This document shows, in pieces, positions 36,601 through 44,581 of a DNA stretch of 64,000 nucleotides. Where the stretch lies: the NCBI GenBank assembly GCA_029289235.1, contig JARFTZ010000011.1, positions 1-64,000 on the forward strand, in the 5' to 3' direction. Under the pieces are notes generated by a model. The model ran no database searches. It was not told where the DNA came from and saw only the letters and a program-made list of their open reading frames with translations. The position numbers were made by a program, and so were the translations under genes. Numbering within the stretch: the first letter of the stretch is position 1; every line of letters starts with the position of its first letter. Source of the stretch: Gammaproteobacteria bacterium. GTDB taxonomy: Bacteria; Pseudomonadota; Gammaproteobacteria; Burkholderiales; Rhodocyclaceae.

Positions 36601-37011
36601 CTGACCGACGCCCGGATCGCCATCCTCTCCGCCAACGCCTTCGAGAAAGGCCAGGAGAACGACGTCGGCATCGCCGACGAGGATTTCATCGTCAAGCCCT
36701 TGCACGTCGACGAACTGCTCGACTGGATCGGCCGCACGCTTAACCTGACATGGGTGCATGCCGACCGGCCGCCCGAACAGCCCGCGCCCGCCACGCCCGC
36801 CGCGGTAATCCCGCCGGGCAAGGAGGAACTCCATGCGCTCGACGAACTGGTCGACCTCGGCTACGTGCGCGGCATCCTCAACAAGCTCGGCGAAATCGAG
36901 CGCACCTCGCCGGCCAGCGGCGAGTTCGTTATCATCCTGCGCAACCTGGCGCGGCAGTTCCAGTTCGACGCCATGAAGGAGATCCTGAGAAAGGCCCGCG
37001 ATGCCGCCTGA
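33634..37011 (+). CDS. Hybrid histidine kinase with NCS1-type permease sensor
   Basis: This is a 1,125-residue fusion. Residues about 35-480 form a 12-helix transporter-like domain of the purine/cytosine (NCS1) permease type. A cysteine cluster (about 498-538, CCICERDY and CSLCCSLDARCDDLC) follows and probably binds metal. Two further membrane helices and a coiled coil lead to a HisKA domain with His686 in SHELRTPLNS, an HATPase_c domain (DTGPGIP, GSGVGLTVARML) and a receiver domain with Asp970 in FMDLAMPGMDG. The C-terminal tail (about 1040-1125) is helical. The sensor probably reads a nucleobase-like or urea-like solute; this is inferred. The stop overlaps the start of the response regulator gene. 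Confidence 0.9.
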   Translation: MSAPAEPLQRVVKIRRDYNTWVANETLEDYALRFTPHSFRKWSALRVANTAFGASSFLVLEAVGATMLVGSGFINAFWAILATGLIIFLIGLPISHAAARHGLDMDLLTRGAGFGYIGSTITSLIYASFTFIFFALEAAIMAYALELAFGIPPAWGYLICALVVIPLVTHGVTVISRLQAWTQPVWLALLILPFAFLLVEEPQVLQGLMRYAGVDGSGDRFSMPLFGAALTVGIALVTQMGEQADYLRFMPERTPANARRWWLATLLGGPGWILPGVAKMLGGALLAYLALRNAVPVEKAVDPNQMYLIGFSYVFSNSTLAIGATVLFVVISQLKINVTNAYAGSLAWSNFFARLTHSHPGRVVWVVFNTLIALLLMELDVFQALGQVLGLYSNIAISWMAAVVADLVINKPLGLSPPGIEFKRSHLYDINPVGVGAMGIASLLSIAAFTGLLGDALQPYASFIALLCAFVTAPLLAWWTGGRYYLVRQDRVAAGKQRCCICERDYEAEDTAHCPAYSGPICSLCCSLDARCDDLCKPGANLAGQWRGLLERRLPASVIPYLDTGLVHYLLLMAGIVPLLAGLLGLLYTHEVLALAPAQAALLPQLQQVFIKTFSALLLFAGIGAWWMVLAHKSRQVAQEESNRQTHLLMQEIASHQRTDEQLQKAKLAADQANLAKSRYISAISHELRTPLNSILGYAQILDHDEAVPPNRRQAVSVIRKSGDHLLSVIEGTLDIARIESGKMTLETKPFDFPEFLQQIVGMFELQARNKGLGFHYEPVGELPAVVRADPRRLRQILINVLGNAVKFTVSGSVTFRVEFRHDVASFEIRDTGPGIPEDERERIFEPFVRGRTAQASGSGVGLTVARMLTTLMGGEMTVSSAPGEGSVFRMRLFLPQVHAVQAERELPRAARIGYVGIRRRVLVVDNEKDDRDMLQSVLDPLGFQVEQAASGEECLQLVPSFAPHLIFMDLAMPGMDGWETIRQLREQELTDARIAILSANAFEKGQENDVGIADEDFIVKPLHVDELLDWIGRTLNLTWVHADRPPEQPAPATPAAVIPPGKEELHALDELVDLGYVRGILNKLGEIERTSPASGEFVIILRNLARQFQFDAMKEILRKARDAA

Positions 37012-37933
37012 CCTGCCCGAACGCGACATTTCCGACATCGTCCTGATCGTCGACGACATCCCCGAGAACCTCTCGCTGCTGCACGACGCACTCGACGAGG
37101 CGGGCTATACCGTACTCGTCGCCACCCACGGCGAAGCCGCGCTGCAGCGCGCCCGCCAGAGCCTGCCCGACGTGATCCTGCTCGACGCGATGATGCCGGG
37201 CATGGACGGATTCGAAGTCGCCCGCCGATTGAAGGCCGACTTCGCCACGCACCACATCCCGATCGTCTTCATGACCGGCCTGACCGAGACCGAACACGTC
37301 GTCGCCGCCTTCGCCGCCGGCGGCGCCGACTACGTGACCAAGCCGATCCGTCCCGCCGAGGTGCTGGCGCGCATCGCCGCGCACGTGCAGAACGCCCGCC
37401 AGATGCGCCAGGCGCGCACGGCGCTGGATGCCTTCGGCCAGGCCACCGTCGCCGTGCGTGCGTCCGACGGCAAGCTGGTGTGGCAGACCGTGCTCTCGCG
37501 CAAGCTGCTCGGCGACTATTTCGCATGCGGCGAGAAGGAGACTCCGCCGCGCCTGCTCGAATGGATCGCCCAGGCCATCGCCGCCCGGCACGACGGGCGC
37601 GAGCCCAACGCCCTGCTGGTGGCCGACGGCAACCGCCGCCTGCTCGCCTCGTTCCACGACCAGACCGGCGACGAGGAATGGCTGGTCGTCCTGCGCGAGG
37701 AGAACGACGCGTCGGCGATCGAATCGCTGATCGCGGCCTTCCGCCTGACCCAGCGCGAGGCCGAGGTACTCTACTGGGTCACCCTCGGCAAGACCAACAA
37801 GGACATCGGCGACATCCTCGGCAGCAGTCCGCGCACGGTGAACAAGCACCTTGAACACGTTTTTGAGAAACTCGGGGTGGAAACCCGCACCGCCGCCGCC
37901 AATTTGGCGATGAGCAAGATGCGCGGCGTCTGA
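37001..37933 (+). CDS. LuxR/FixJ-type response regulator
   Basis: This is a 310-residue protein. An N-terminal receiver domain has the phosphoacceptor Asp62 in LLDAMMPGMDG and Asp18/19 in LIVDDIP. A middle region of about 110 residues is unassigned. The C-terminal LuxR-type helix-turn-helix covers about 247-303 (LTQREAEVLYWVTLGKTNKD, SSPRTVNKHLEHVFEKL). It overlaps the hybrid kinase gene by 11 bases and so is its likely partner. Its target genes are unknown. Confidence 0.92.
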   Translation: MPPDLPERDISDIVLIVDDIPENLSLLHDALDEAGYTVLVATHGEAALQRARQSLPDVILLDAMMPGMDGFEVARRLKADFATHHIPIVFMTGLTETEHVVAAFAAGGADYVTKPIRPAEVLARIAAHVQNARQMRQARTALDAFGQATVAVRASDGKLVWQTVLSRKLLGDYFACGEKETPPRLLEWIAQAIAARHDGREPNALLVADGNRRLLASFHDQTGDEEWLVVLREENDASAIESLIAAFRLTQREAEVLYWVTLGKTNKDIGDILGSSPRTVNKHLEHVFEKLGVETRTAAANLAMSKMRGV

Positions 37934-37983
37934 TCCGCAGTGGCCGCAATTATCGATTCATCCGATACGCAAAGGAGGACTTC

Positions 37984-38754
37984 ATGAACGTTCTGATCAC
38001 CGGTGCCAGTTCCGGCTTTGGCGAAGCCATGGCGCGCAAGTTCATCGCCAACGGCCACCGCGTCATCGCCGCGGCCCGCCGCGCCGACCGTCTCGACGCA
38101 CTGCACATGGAGCTCGGCGCCAATCTGTTGCCTGTAACGATGGACGTTACCGACCGCGCCTCGGTCACCCAGGCGCTGACCCGGCTGCCGATCGAGTGGA
38201 CGCCGATCGACGTGCTGGTCAACAATGCCGGGCTTGCCCTCGGCACGGAACCGGCGCAGCAATGCTCGCTCGACGAGTGGACGACGATGATCGACACCAA
38301 CGCCAAGGGCCTCGTCACCGTCACGCACGCCATCCTGCCCGACATGCTCGCCCGCAACACCGGGCTGATCATCAACGTCGGCTCGGTGGCCGGCAACACG
38401 GCGTATTCCGGCGGCAACGTCTATGGCGCGACCAAGGCCTTCGTCGAACAGTTCACCCGCAACCTGCGCGCCGACCTCGTCGGCACCGGCGTGCGGGCGA
38501 CCAACCTGGCGCCGGGCCTCGTCGGCGGGACGGAGTTCTCGAACGTACGCTACCGTGGCAACGACGCCGCGGCGGCGAAAGTCTACGAAGGAACCCAAGC
38601 GCTCACGGCCGAAGACATCGCCGAGACGGCCTACTGGCTCGCCACGCTGCCGCCGCACGTGAACGTCATTCAGCTGGAAGTCGTCCCCACCTGCCAGGGC
38701 TACGCCGGCTGGAACATCAAGCGCAATACGGTTACGCCGGAGCAGACGAGATGA
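37984..38754 (+). CDS. ydfG: YdfG-like SDR (3-hydroxy acid / serine dehydrogenase family)
   Basis: This 256-residue short-chain dehydrogenase has TGASSGFG at residues 7-14, NNAGLALG, a catalytic Ser in INVGSVAGN and YGATK. The C-terminal stretch NVIQLEVVPTCQGYAGWNIK is close to E. coli YdfG, which oxidises 3-hydroxy acids such as serine with NADP. The ribosome binding site AAAGGAGGACTTC is very strong. The gene overlaps the next by ATGA. Confidence 0.88.
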   Translation: MNVLITGASSGFGEAMARKFIANGHRVIAAARRADRLDALHMELGANLLPVTMDVTDRASVTQALTRLPIEWTPIDVLVNNAGLALGTEPAQQCSLDEWTTMIDTNAKGLVTVTHAILPDMLARNTGLIINVGSVAGNTAYSGGNVYGATKAFVEQFTRNLRADLVGTGVRATNLAPGLVGGTEFSNVRYRGNDAAAAKVYEGTQALTAEDIAETAYWLATLPPHVNVIQLEVVPTCQGYAGWNIKRNTVTPEQTR

Positions 38755-39365
38755 TGACCGCCGAATTCCTGATCACTTCACTGATCGTCGTGCTGATCCC
38801 CGGAACCGGGGTGCTGTTCACCGTCTCCGCCGGACTGTTCCTTGGCCGGCGCGCCAGTCTCTACGCGGCACTCGGCTGCACGCTGGGCATCCTGCCGCAC
38901 CTGCTCGCCAGTATCCTGGGACTCGCCGCCCTGCTGCACGTCAGCGCGCTCGCCTTCCACCTGCTCAAGCTGGCCGGCGCCGCGTACATGCTCTATCTGG
39001 CCTGGGCAACCTGGCGCGAGCGCGGCAGCCTGTCGCTCGACCGGCCGGCGGATGCCGGAAGCGCCGGACGCATCGTGTTGCGCGCCGTTCTGATGAACGT
39101 CCTCAACCCCAAGCTGACGATCTTCTTCCTGGCATACCTGCCGCAATTCGTCACGGCCGACGCAGGCACCCCGCTCATGCAGATGCTGGGCCTCAGTGCG
39201 GTGTTCATGGGAATGACGCTGGCCGTCTTCGCCGTCTACGGCCTGCTCGCGCACGCCGCGCAGCGCGCCATCCTCGGCTCGCCGCGCGTGCTGGGCTGGA
39301 TGCAGAAGGGCTTCGCCGCCGTCTTTGCCAGCCTGGGGATCAACCTGGCGCTGTCGGACCGATAG
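38751..39365 (+). CDS. LysE/RhtB-family exporter
   Basis: This is a 204-residue inner-membrane protein with five to six helices. The start (TSLIVVLIPGTGVLFTVSAG) and the centre (VLMNVLNPKLTIFFLAYLPQ) are diagnostic of the amino-acid exporter family. The ATG overlaps the ydfG stop, which links export to the ydfG reaction. Substrates in the family are amino acids or homoserine lactones. Confidence 0.9.
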   Translation: MMTAEFLITSLIVVLIPGTGVLFTVSAGLFLGRRASLYAALGCTLGILPHLLASILGLAALLHVSALAFHLLKLAGAAYMLYLAWATWRERGSLSLDRPADAGSAGRIVLRAVLMNVLNPKLTIFFLAYLPQFVTADAGTPLMQMLGLSAVFMGMTLAVFAVYGLLAHAAQRAILGSPRVLGWMQKGFAAVFASLGINLALSDR

Positions 39366-39371
39366 AGCAGC

Positions 39372-39600
39372 CTGCCGGACCTGACCGAGTCGGCTGCCAG
39401 GACGTAATCGCCCGGCGCAGCAGCGCCAGTCCTTCGGCCACCTCATCCCCGGTCGTCGTCAGTGCCCAGTTCCAGCGCCAGCAACAGGCCGCGCCCGCGC
39501 ACTTCGCCCAGTCCGAGTTCGGCGGACAGGCAGCGCAGCCCGTCGGCGATGAGCAGCAGGTTTTCCCGGTCGCACAACGCGCGCAGGCCGCACATGAACC
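39372..39600 (-). pseudogene. C-terminal remnant of a class III (ArgD-like) aminotransferase
   Basis: The minus strand reads ENLLLIADGLRCLSAELGLG then EVRGRGLLLALELG, the typical C-terminal part of acetylornithine-type aminotransferases. It continues after frameshifts as DEVAEGLALLRRA and GDYVLAADSVRSGRLL. The reading frame is broken at least twice and has no start. The matching N-terminal remnant lies at 46369-46461 on the same strand, with the type VI cassette between them. The remaining bases to 39842 hold the vgrG upstream region and no gene. Confidence 0.6.
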
Positions 39601-39842
39601 CGGATTAACCATTGGGACGCGAGATGACGGGGGGGAGTTGCAAGGTCTCTCGCCCGCTTGCGGGGCGCTCATGGTCATTCCATGGACGAACAGAGCCCCG
39701 TAGCCATTCTCAATCACAACCGACCGGTTGCCCATCGGTTGCCAGCCACCGGACGCCGCACAACTATTGCTTATGTCATAGAGACTAGCGCAGTTTATGC
39801 CCGTAGAATACCGGTTCTCCGAATTTCACGTAACGCATTCCC

Positions 39843-42659
39843 ATGGGCGATATCTTTGCAGACCTCCTGGCGTCGGGGGTTTTTCTGTTCGGGCAGGGCT
39901 CCCGCCTCCTGAAACTACGTTTTTCGAAAGGCTCCAGACTCAGACCGGAGGCACTTTTACCGCACCGCGTGCACGGCGAAGAAGGGCTCTCGCAGAACTA
40001 CGTCTTTACCCTGGAATGCCTGTCAGCAGACACCTTTCTCGAACTCAAGAGCCTGCTCGGGCAAGCGGTCGAAATCAGCCTGTTGCTTCCCGACGGCGGT
40101 TGTCGATTGCTCACCGGCCTCGTTACCGCCGCCCGCCATGCCGGTGCGGATGGCGGATTTGCCAAGTACGCCCTCACCATCGAGCCGGCCCTGGCGACGC
40201 TCGCCCACCGCCGCAACAGCCGCACGTTTCAGGACAAGACCGTCCCAGAGATCGTGGCGGCCATCCTCGATGAACACATCGCCGGAAACTCTGCCTTTAC
40301 CGGCGCCTTCCAGTACCGTGAAGCACTGACCAAGACCTATCCCGTCCGCTCCTACTGCCTGCAATACCGCGAAAGCGATCTCGCCTTCATCCAGCGACTG
40401 CTTGCCGAGGAAGGCATCTCCTATCGCTACACGCACGGCGCAGACCCGGACACCTCGCTCCGCCCCGGCGAAGGCGAGGGGCGCCGTCCGTCCGCAACCG
40501 ATGGAAGTGGTGCCGACGTATCGGATATCCCCGTGCATACGCTGATCCTCTTTGACAGCAATCCGCCCGTGTCCGCCGGAAACAACGGGCTGCGGCAAGT
40601 GCTCTTCCATCGCACCAGCGGTGTCGAGAGCGACGACGCCATCGACGAATGGACCGCCACCCGGGCCATTCAGGCCGGCACAACCACACTCGCCAGCTAC
40701 GACTACCAGGCCGTGACCACCCACGGCGGCGAAGACATCACCCGCAACCAGTACGGCAAAACTGGAGACCGGCTCAGCGCGGGCCTCGAAGACTACGACC
40801 CCCAAGGCGCCTACTACGGCAACAGTCCCGAGGAGATGGCCCGCTACAGCGCCTTGCGCCAACAAGCCAGGGATCTCGCCACCAAGACCTTCACCGGTCA
40901 GGGCACGGTCCGCGCCCTCTACCCCGGGAGCTGCTTCGAACTGCTCGAACACCCCGTACACGACCAGGACAACCGCGAGGACCGCCAGTTTCTCGTCACC
41001 GCGCTCACCTTCGATGCCGTGAACAACCTGACGCCAAACGCCGGCCAAAGCCTTGGCCGCCTGCTCAACACCGTGGCGGGCGCAGGCACGACAGGCGCTG
41101 CGCAAACCAGCACCCAGAACACCCCGCCCTACAGAAACACCATCACTGCCGTCCGCCGCCACGTCCCGATCGTCCCCGGATTCAGCCAGACGGACCACCA
41201 GAAACCCACCGCCAAAGGCATGACCACTGCCACCGTCGTCGGCCCGCAAGGCGAAGAGATCTTTACCGACGAACACGGCCGCATCAAGATCCAGTTCCAC
41301 TGGCAACGCAAACAAGACCACCCCGACGGCGGTGCCGACCTGGACGACCGCTCCAGCACCTGGGTCCGCGTCGCCATGCCCAGTGCCGGTGCCGCGTGGG
41401 GCACGCAATACATCCCGAGAATCGGCCAGGAAGTCGTCATCGACTTTCTCGAAGGCGACATCGACCGGCCGCTGGTGACCGGCGTCGTCTACAACGGCAG
41501 CCACCGCCCGCCGACCTTCAGCGGCGCCGGGGCTCTCCCCGCCAACAAAACCCTCTCCGGGCACAAGAGCAAGGAATACAAGGGTAGCCGCTACAACGAA
41601 CTGCTCTTTGACGACTCTACCAACGAGATCCGCACCAAACTCTCCAGCGAACACGGCAAGACCCAGCTCAACCAGGGCTATCTCATCCACCCGCGGACCG
41701 ACGGCAAGGGCGAAGCACGTGGCGAAGGGTTCGAACTGCGCACCGACGCCGCTGGCGCGATTCGGGCGGCGAAAGGGGTATTGATCTCGGCAGAGGAGCG
41801 CGGCCACGCTGTCGGTAAACAACTGGACCGCGACATGCTGCTCGGGCAGCTGCAAACGGCCGAAGGCATCGCCCAGTCGCTCTCCGACCTTGCCGACCAA
41901 CATGGCGCGGAAGTCACCGAGACCGACCAGCAGAGCCAACTGCTCAAGCATGTCGAAAACTGGGAAAAGGGCAGCAATACCGCCAGCAAGGAAAACGCGG
42001 CCGAAGGCGGCAAACCCGTCGTTGCGCTCTCGGGGCCGCTCGGCATCGTCGCCGGCACACCCGAAAGCATGACGGTCACCGCCGGCCACAACCTTGACCT
42101 GGTCAGTGTCAAGCACACCAACCTCACGGTCGGCGGCAAATGGCTGGCGCGGGTCGCCGATTCCTTCAGCCTCTTTGTCCATAAGCTCGGCATGAAACTG
42201 ATCGCAGCGGGCGGCCATATCGACGTGCAAGCCCAGGCCGGCGAAATCCGCCTGTCCGCGGCCCAGAAGATCGTCCTGACCTCCAACGTCGAAATCGTGC
42301 TGCAAGCGCCGAAAGTGACCGCCATTGCCCAGGGCGCACAGATCGATATGGGCAGCAGCGCCATCACCACGCAATGCGCCGGCAAGCACGAGCAAAAAGC
42401 GGGGCGGCACGAACTCACCGGACCGGGCGGCGGCACGCCGACAGGCGCGTTCAATCCAAAGAACGCCGCCTTCGACCAGAAGGTCGCGCTCACCTGGATC
42501 GGTACCGGCGAACCAATCCAGAACCGGCGCTACCGTCTCACGCTTGAAGACGGGCGCGCCCTCGAGGGCGTCACCGACGAGCAGGGCAATACCGAGACGC
42601 TCCAGTCCGATCTGGCATTCGCCCGCTACAGCGTCGAACTGTTGTCCGACCCATCCTGA
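39843..42659 (+). CDS. vgrG: Type VI secretion tip protein VgrG
   Basis: This 938-residue spike protein forms the tip of the type VI secretion needle and carries effectors. The gp27-like part covers about 1-400 (VEISLLLPDGGCRLLTGLVT, YRESDLAFIQRLLAEEGISY). The gp5-like OB part follows (GRIKIQFHWQRKQD, WVRVAMPSAGAAWGTQYIPR, GQEVVIDFLEGDIDRPLVTG), then a DUF2345 domain (about 620-880) and a C-terminal extension of about 70 residues after GAFNPKNAAFDQ. The extension resembles the transthyretin-like adaptors that hold a specific effector. No other type VI structural gene is in the window, so this is an orphan vgrG island. The lipase gene follows 20 bases later. Confidence 0.95.
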   Translation: MGDIFADLLASGVFLFGQGSRLLKLRFSKGSRLRPEALLPHRVHGEEGLSQNYVFTLECLSADTFLELKSLLGQAVEISLLLPDGGCRLLTGLVTAARHAGADGGFAKYALTIEPALATLAHRRNSRTFQDKTVPEIVAAILDEHIAGNSAFTGAFQYREALTKTYPVRSYCLQYRESDLAFIQRLLAEEGISYRYTHGADPDTSLRPGEGEGRRPSATDGSGADVSDIPVHTLILFDSNPPVSAGNNGLRQVLFHRTSGVESDDAIDEWTATRAIQAGTTTLASYDYQAVTTHGGEDITRNQYGKTGDRLSAGLEDYDPQGAYYGNSPEEMARYSALRQQARDLATKTFTGQGTVRALYPGSCFELLEHPVHDQDNREDRQFLVTALTFDAVNNLTPNAGQSLGRLLNTVAGAGTTGAAQTSTQNTPPYRNTITAVRRHVPIVPGFSQTDHQKPTAKGMTTATVVGPQGEEIFTDEHGRIKIQFHWQRKQDHPDGGADLDDRSSTWVRVAMPSAGAAWGTQYIPRIGQEVVIDFLEGDIDRPLVTGVVYNGSHRPPTFSGAGALPANKTLSGHKSKEYKGSRYNELLFDDSTNEIRTKLSSEHGKTQLNQGYLIHPRTDGKGEARGEGFELRTDAAGAIRAAKGVLISAEERGHAVGKQLDRDMLLGQLQTAEGIAQSLSDLADQHGAEVTETDQQSQLLKHVENWEKGSNTASKENAAEGGKPVVALSGPLGIVAGTPESMTVTAGHNLDLVSVKHTNLTVGGKWLARVADSFSLFVHKLGMKLIAAGGHIDVQAQAGEIRLSAAQKIVLTSNVEIVLQAPKVTAIAQGAQIDMGSSAITTQCAGKHEQKAGRHELTGPGGGTPTGAFNPKNAAFDQKVALTWIGTGEPIQNRRYRLTLEDGRALEGVTDEQGNTETLQSDLAFARYSVELLSDPS

Positions 42660-42679
42660 TGACGAAAGCGTAGCCACAC

Positions 42680-44581
42680 ATGGCAATTCTCCAGCCCATC
42701 CCCACCCAGATCAAACCCGACGGCAAGCAGGTCGCCGAAGGCTTCGTTACGCCCAAGGGCCTCGACACCAAACAGATCGCCGGCTTCCGGCCCGAACGCG
42801 TCATCCCTGTCATCTTCCTGCCCGGCATCATGGGCAGCCACCTGCGTTTCTGCGCCGGAGCAAAGGGCCAGGAACGGCAACGCCGGCTGGGCAAGAAGAA
42901 CAATGTCGCCTGGCGGCCGGACGACAAAGTAGCGTCGGGATGGAGTGGCCTTGACGACCCCGCGGAGCGTCAGCTACGCCTTGATCCCGAAGTCACGGTG
43001 GTCGACATCTACGACCCCAAGACCCATCCCACCGGCAACAGGAAAGAAAGCGCCGACGACCGGCATGACAACGTTAACAAGGTTTACGTGCCGCCCGACT
43101 CGCCCATGCTCATGGACGATCCCTGTACCAGGAAAAAGGGCAAGAGCGGCGCACAAAAAGCCCGGGAGCGGGGCTGGAGCGAGGTCATGTTCTCCAGCTA
43201 CGGGCAGTTGCTCAATCGCCTCGAACTGCGGCTCAACCTCGCCTTCCGGAACAACAAGCTCAACCGCGACTGGAGCGACATCATCGGGGTCGATCCGAAG
43301 CAGTGGCAATTGTCCGACAAAACACCGCAATCGCCCCTGAGCGAAGCCGACCTCAGGAAGGTCGTGAGCAACTGCTACTACCCGGTGCATGCCTTGGGCT
43401 ACAACTGGCTCCAATCCAATGGCGTTGCGGCCAAGGAAATTGCCAAACGCATTCAGTCGCTGATGGCCGACTATCGCAAGAAGGGTTTCAAATGCGAGAA
43501 GGTCATCATCGTCACGCATTCGATGGGCGGTCTCGTCGGCCGGGCACTGTGTCATCCCGACTACGGCAACCTGCAGAACGAGATTCTCGGCATCGTGCAT
43601 GGCGAAATGCCGGCCATCGGCGCGGCGGCGGCCTATCGTCGGATGCGCGCCGGGTTTGAAGGCGGGGGGATCGCCGACTGGGTGATCGGCAACCAGGGCT
43701 CGGAAGTGACGCCGGTGCTGGCCAACGCTGTCGGCGGGCTGCAACTCCTGCCCTGCGAAGCCTACGGCAACGACTGGCTCAAGATTGTCGGCCACAACGG
43801 CGAAGTCCTGAAAAGCCTGCCCAAGAACGGCGACCCCTACGAGGAAATCTACAAACGGACCGACGTCTGGTGGGGTTTGCTGCGGGAACCGTGGATCAAT
43901 CCGGCAGGAAATCCAAAATGCGGCGCAGCGCAGACCAAAAAACATCTTGAGAAAGCCCAAGAATTCCACCAGAAACTCAAGGACACCTTTCACCCCCTGA
44001 GTTACGCGCATTACGGATGCGACGCGGCGCGGCCGGCGTACCAGACGGTGACCTGGCACCTGTTCGACCCGGCAACGGGCACGACCACTCAACTGCTCAA
44101 GGCTCAGGCCGCACACCGATCATCAAGCGTTCCGCCAGCGTTTCCGCTGAACCTGCCGCTATCTTCCGACACGGCCTTGGGTCACCGCCCCGGTAACGGC
44201 GCGAACTCGCAATCATCGCGTCTTTCGGTGTCCGCTATCGATGCCTTGCGCATCGTGGTTGACGATACCCAGGGCATCCTCCGCCTGTCCGACGACCCCA
44301 CGGCACAGGAACTGACTGCGCCCAGTCCCTTGCCGAACGCCAACTTGCACGGCAGCTTGGTCCAGGCGTACGTTTCGCGCCCGAGCGAACCGGGCGATCA
44401 GACGGTGCCGATGCATTCGGCCGAGTATCTCGCCACGCACGGCGGCACGCACTTCAAGGGCATCTTCCGGCAGACCGGCTACGAGCACCAGGACAGCTAC
44501 CAGGATACAAACGCCATCGCCGCGACGCTCTATTCGATCGTTCGCATCGCCCAACAAATGGAATGGAAGAAAACGCCATGA
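42680..44581 (+). CDS. Type VI lipase effector (Tle-like alpha/beta hydrolase)
   Basis: This is a 633-residue protein. The N-terminal part has the hydrolase opening VIPVIFLPGIMGSHLRF. The nucleophile elbow is VTHSMGGLVGR with Ser281 (T-H-S-M-G, a variant of GxSxG as in LCAT-type lipases). Candidate Asp and His of the triad lie in the C-terminal half (GDQTVPMHSAEYLATHGGTH). There is no signal peptide, as expected for a protein loaded on VgrG. The downstream Tli4-like gene suggests a Tle4-type phospholipase, but I do not assign the Tle family firmly. It overlaps the immunity gene by ATGA. Confidence 0.82.
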   Translation: MAILQPIPTQIKPDGKQVAEGFVTPKGLDTKQIAGFRPERVIPVIFLPGIMGSHLRFCAGAKGQERQRRLGKKNNVAWRPDDKVASGWSGLDDPAERQLRLDPEVTVVDIYDPKTHPTGNRKESADDRHDNVNKVYVPPDSPMLMDDPCTRKKGKSGAQKARERGWSEVMFSSYGQLLNRLELRLNLAFRNNKLNRDWSDIIGVDPKQWQLSDKTPQSPLSEADLRKVVSNCYYPVHALGYNWLQSNGVAAKEIAKRIQSLMADYRKKGFKCEKVIIVTHSMGGLVGRALCHPDYGNLQNEILGIVHGEMPAIGAAAAYRRMRAGFEGGGIADWVIGNQGSEVTPVLANAVGGLQLLPCEAYGNDWLKIVGHNGEVLKSLPKNGDPYEEIYKRTDVWWGLLREPWINPAGNPKCGAAQTKKHLEKAQEFHQKLKDTFHPLSYAHYGCDAARPAYQTVTWHLFDPATGTTTQLLKAQAAHRSSSVPPAFPLNLPLSSDTALGHRPGNGANSQSSRLSVSAIDALRIVVDDTQGILRLSDDPTAQELTAPSPLPNANLHGSLVQAYVSRPSEPGDQTVPMHSAEYLATHGGTHFKGIFRQTGYEHQDSYQDTNAIAATLYSIVRIAQQMEWKKTP

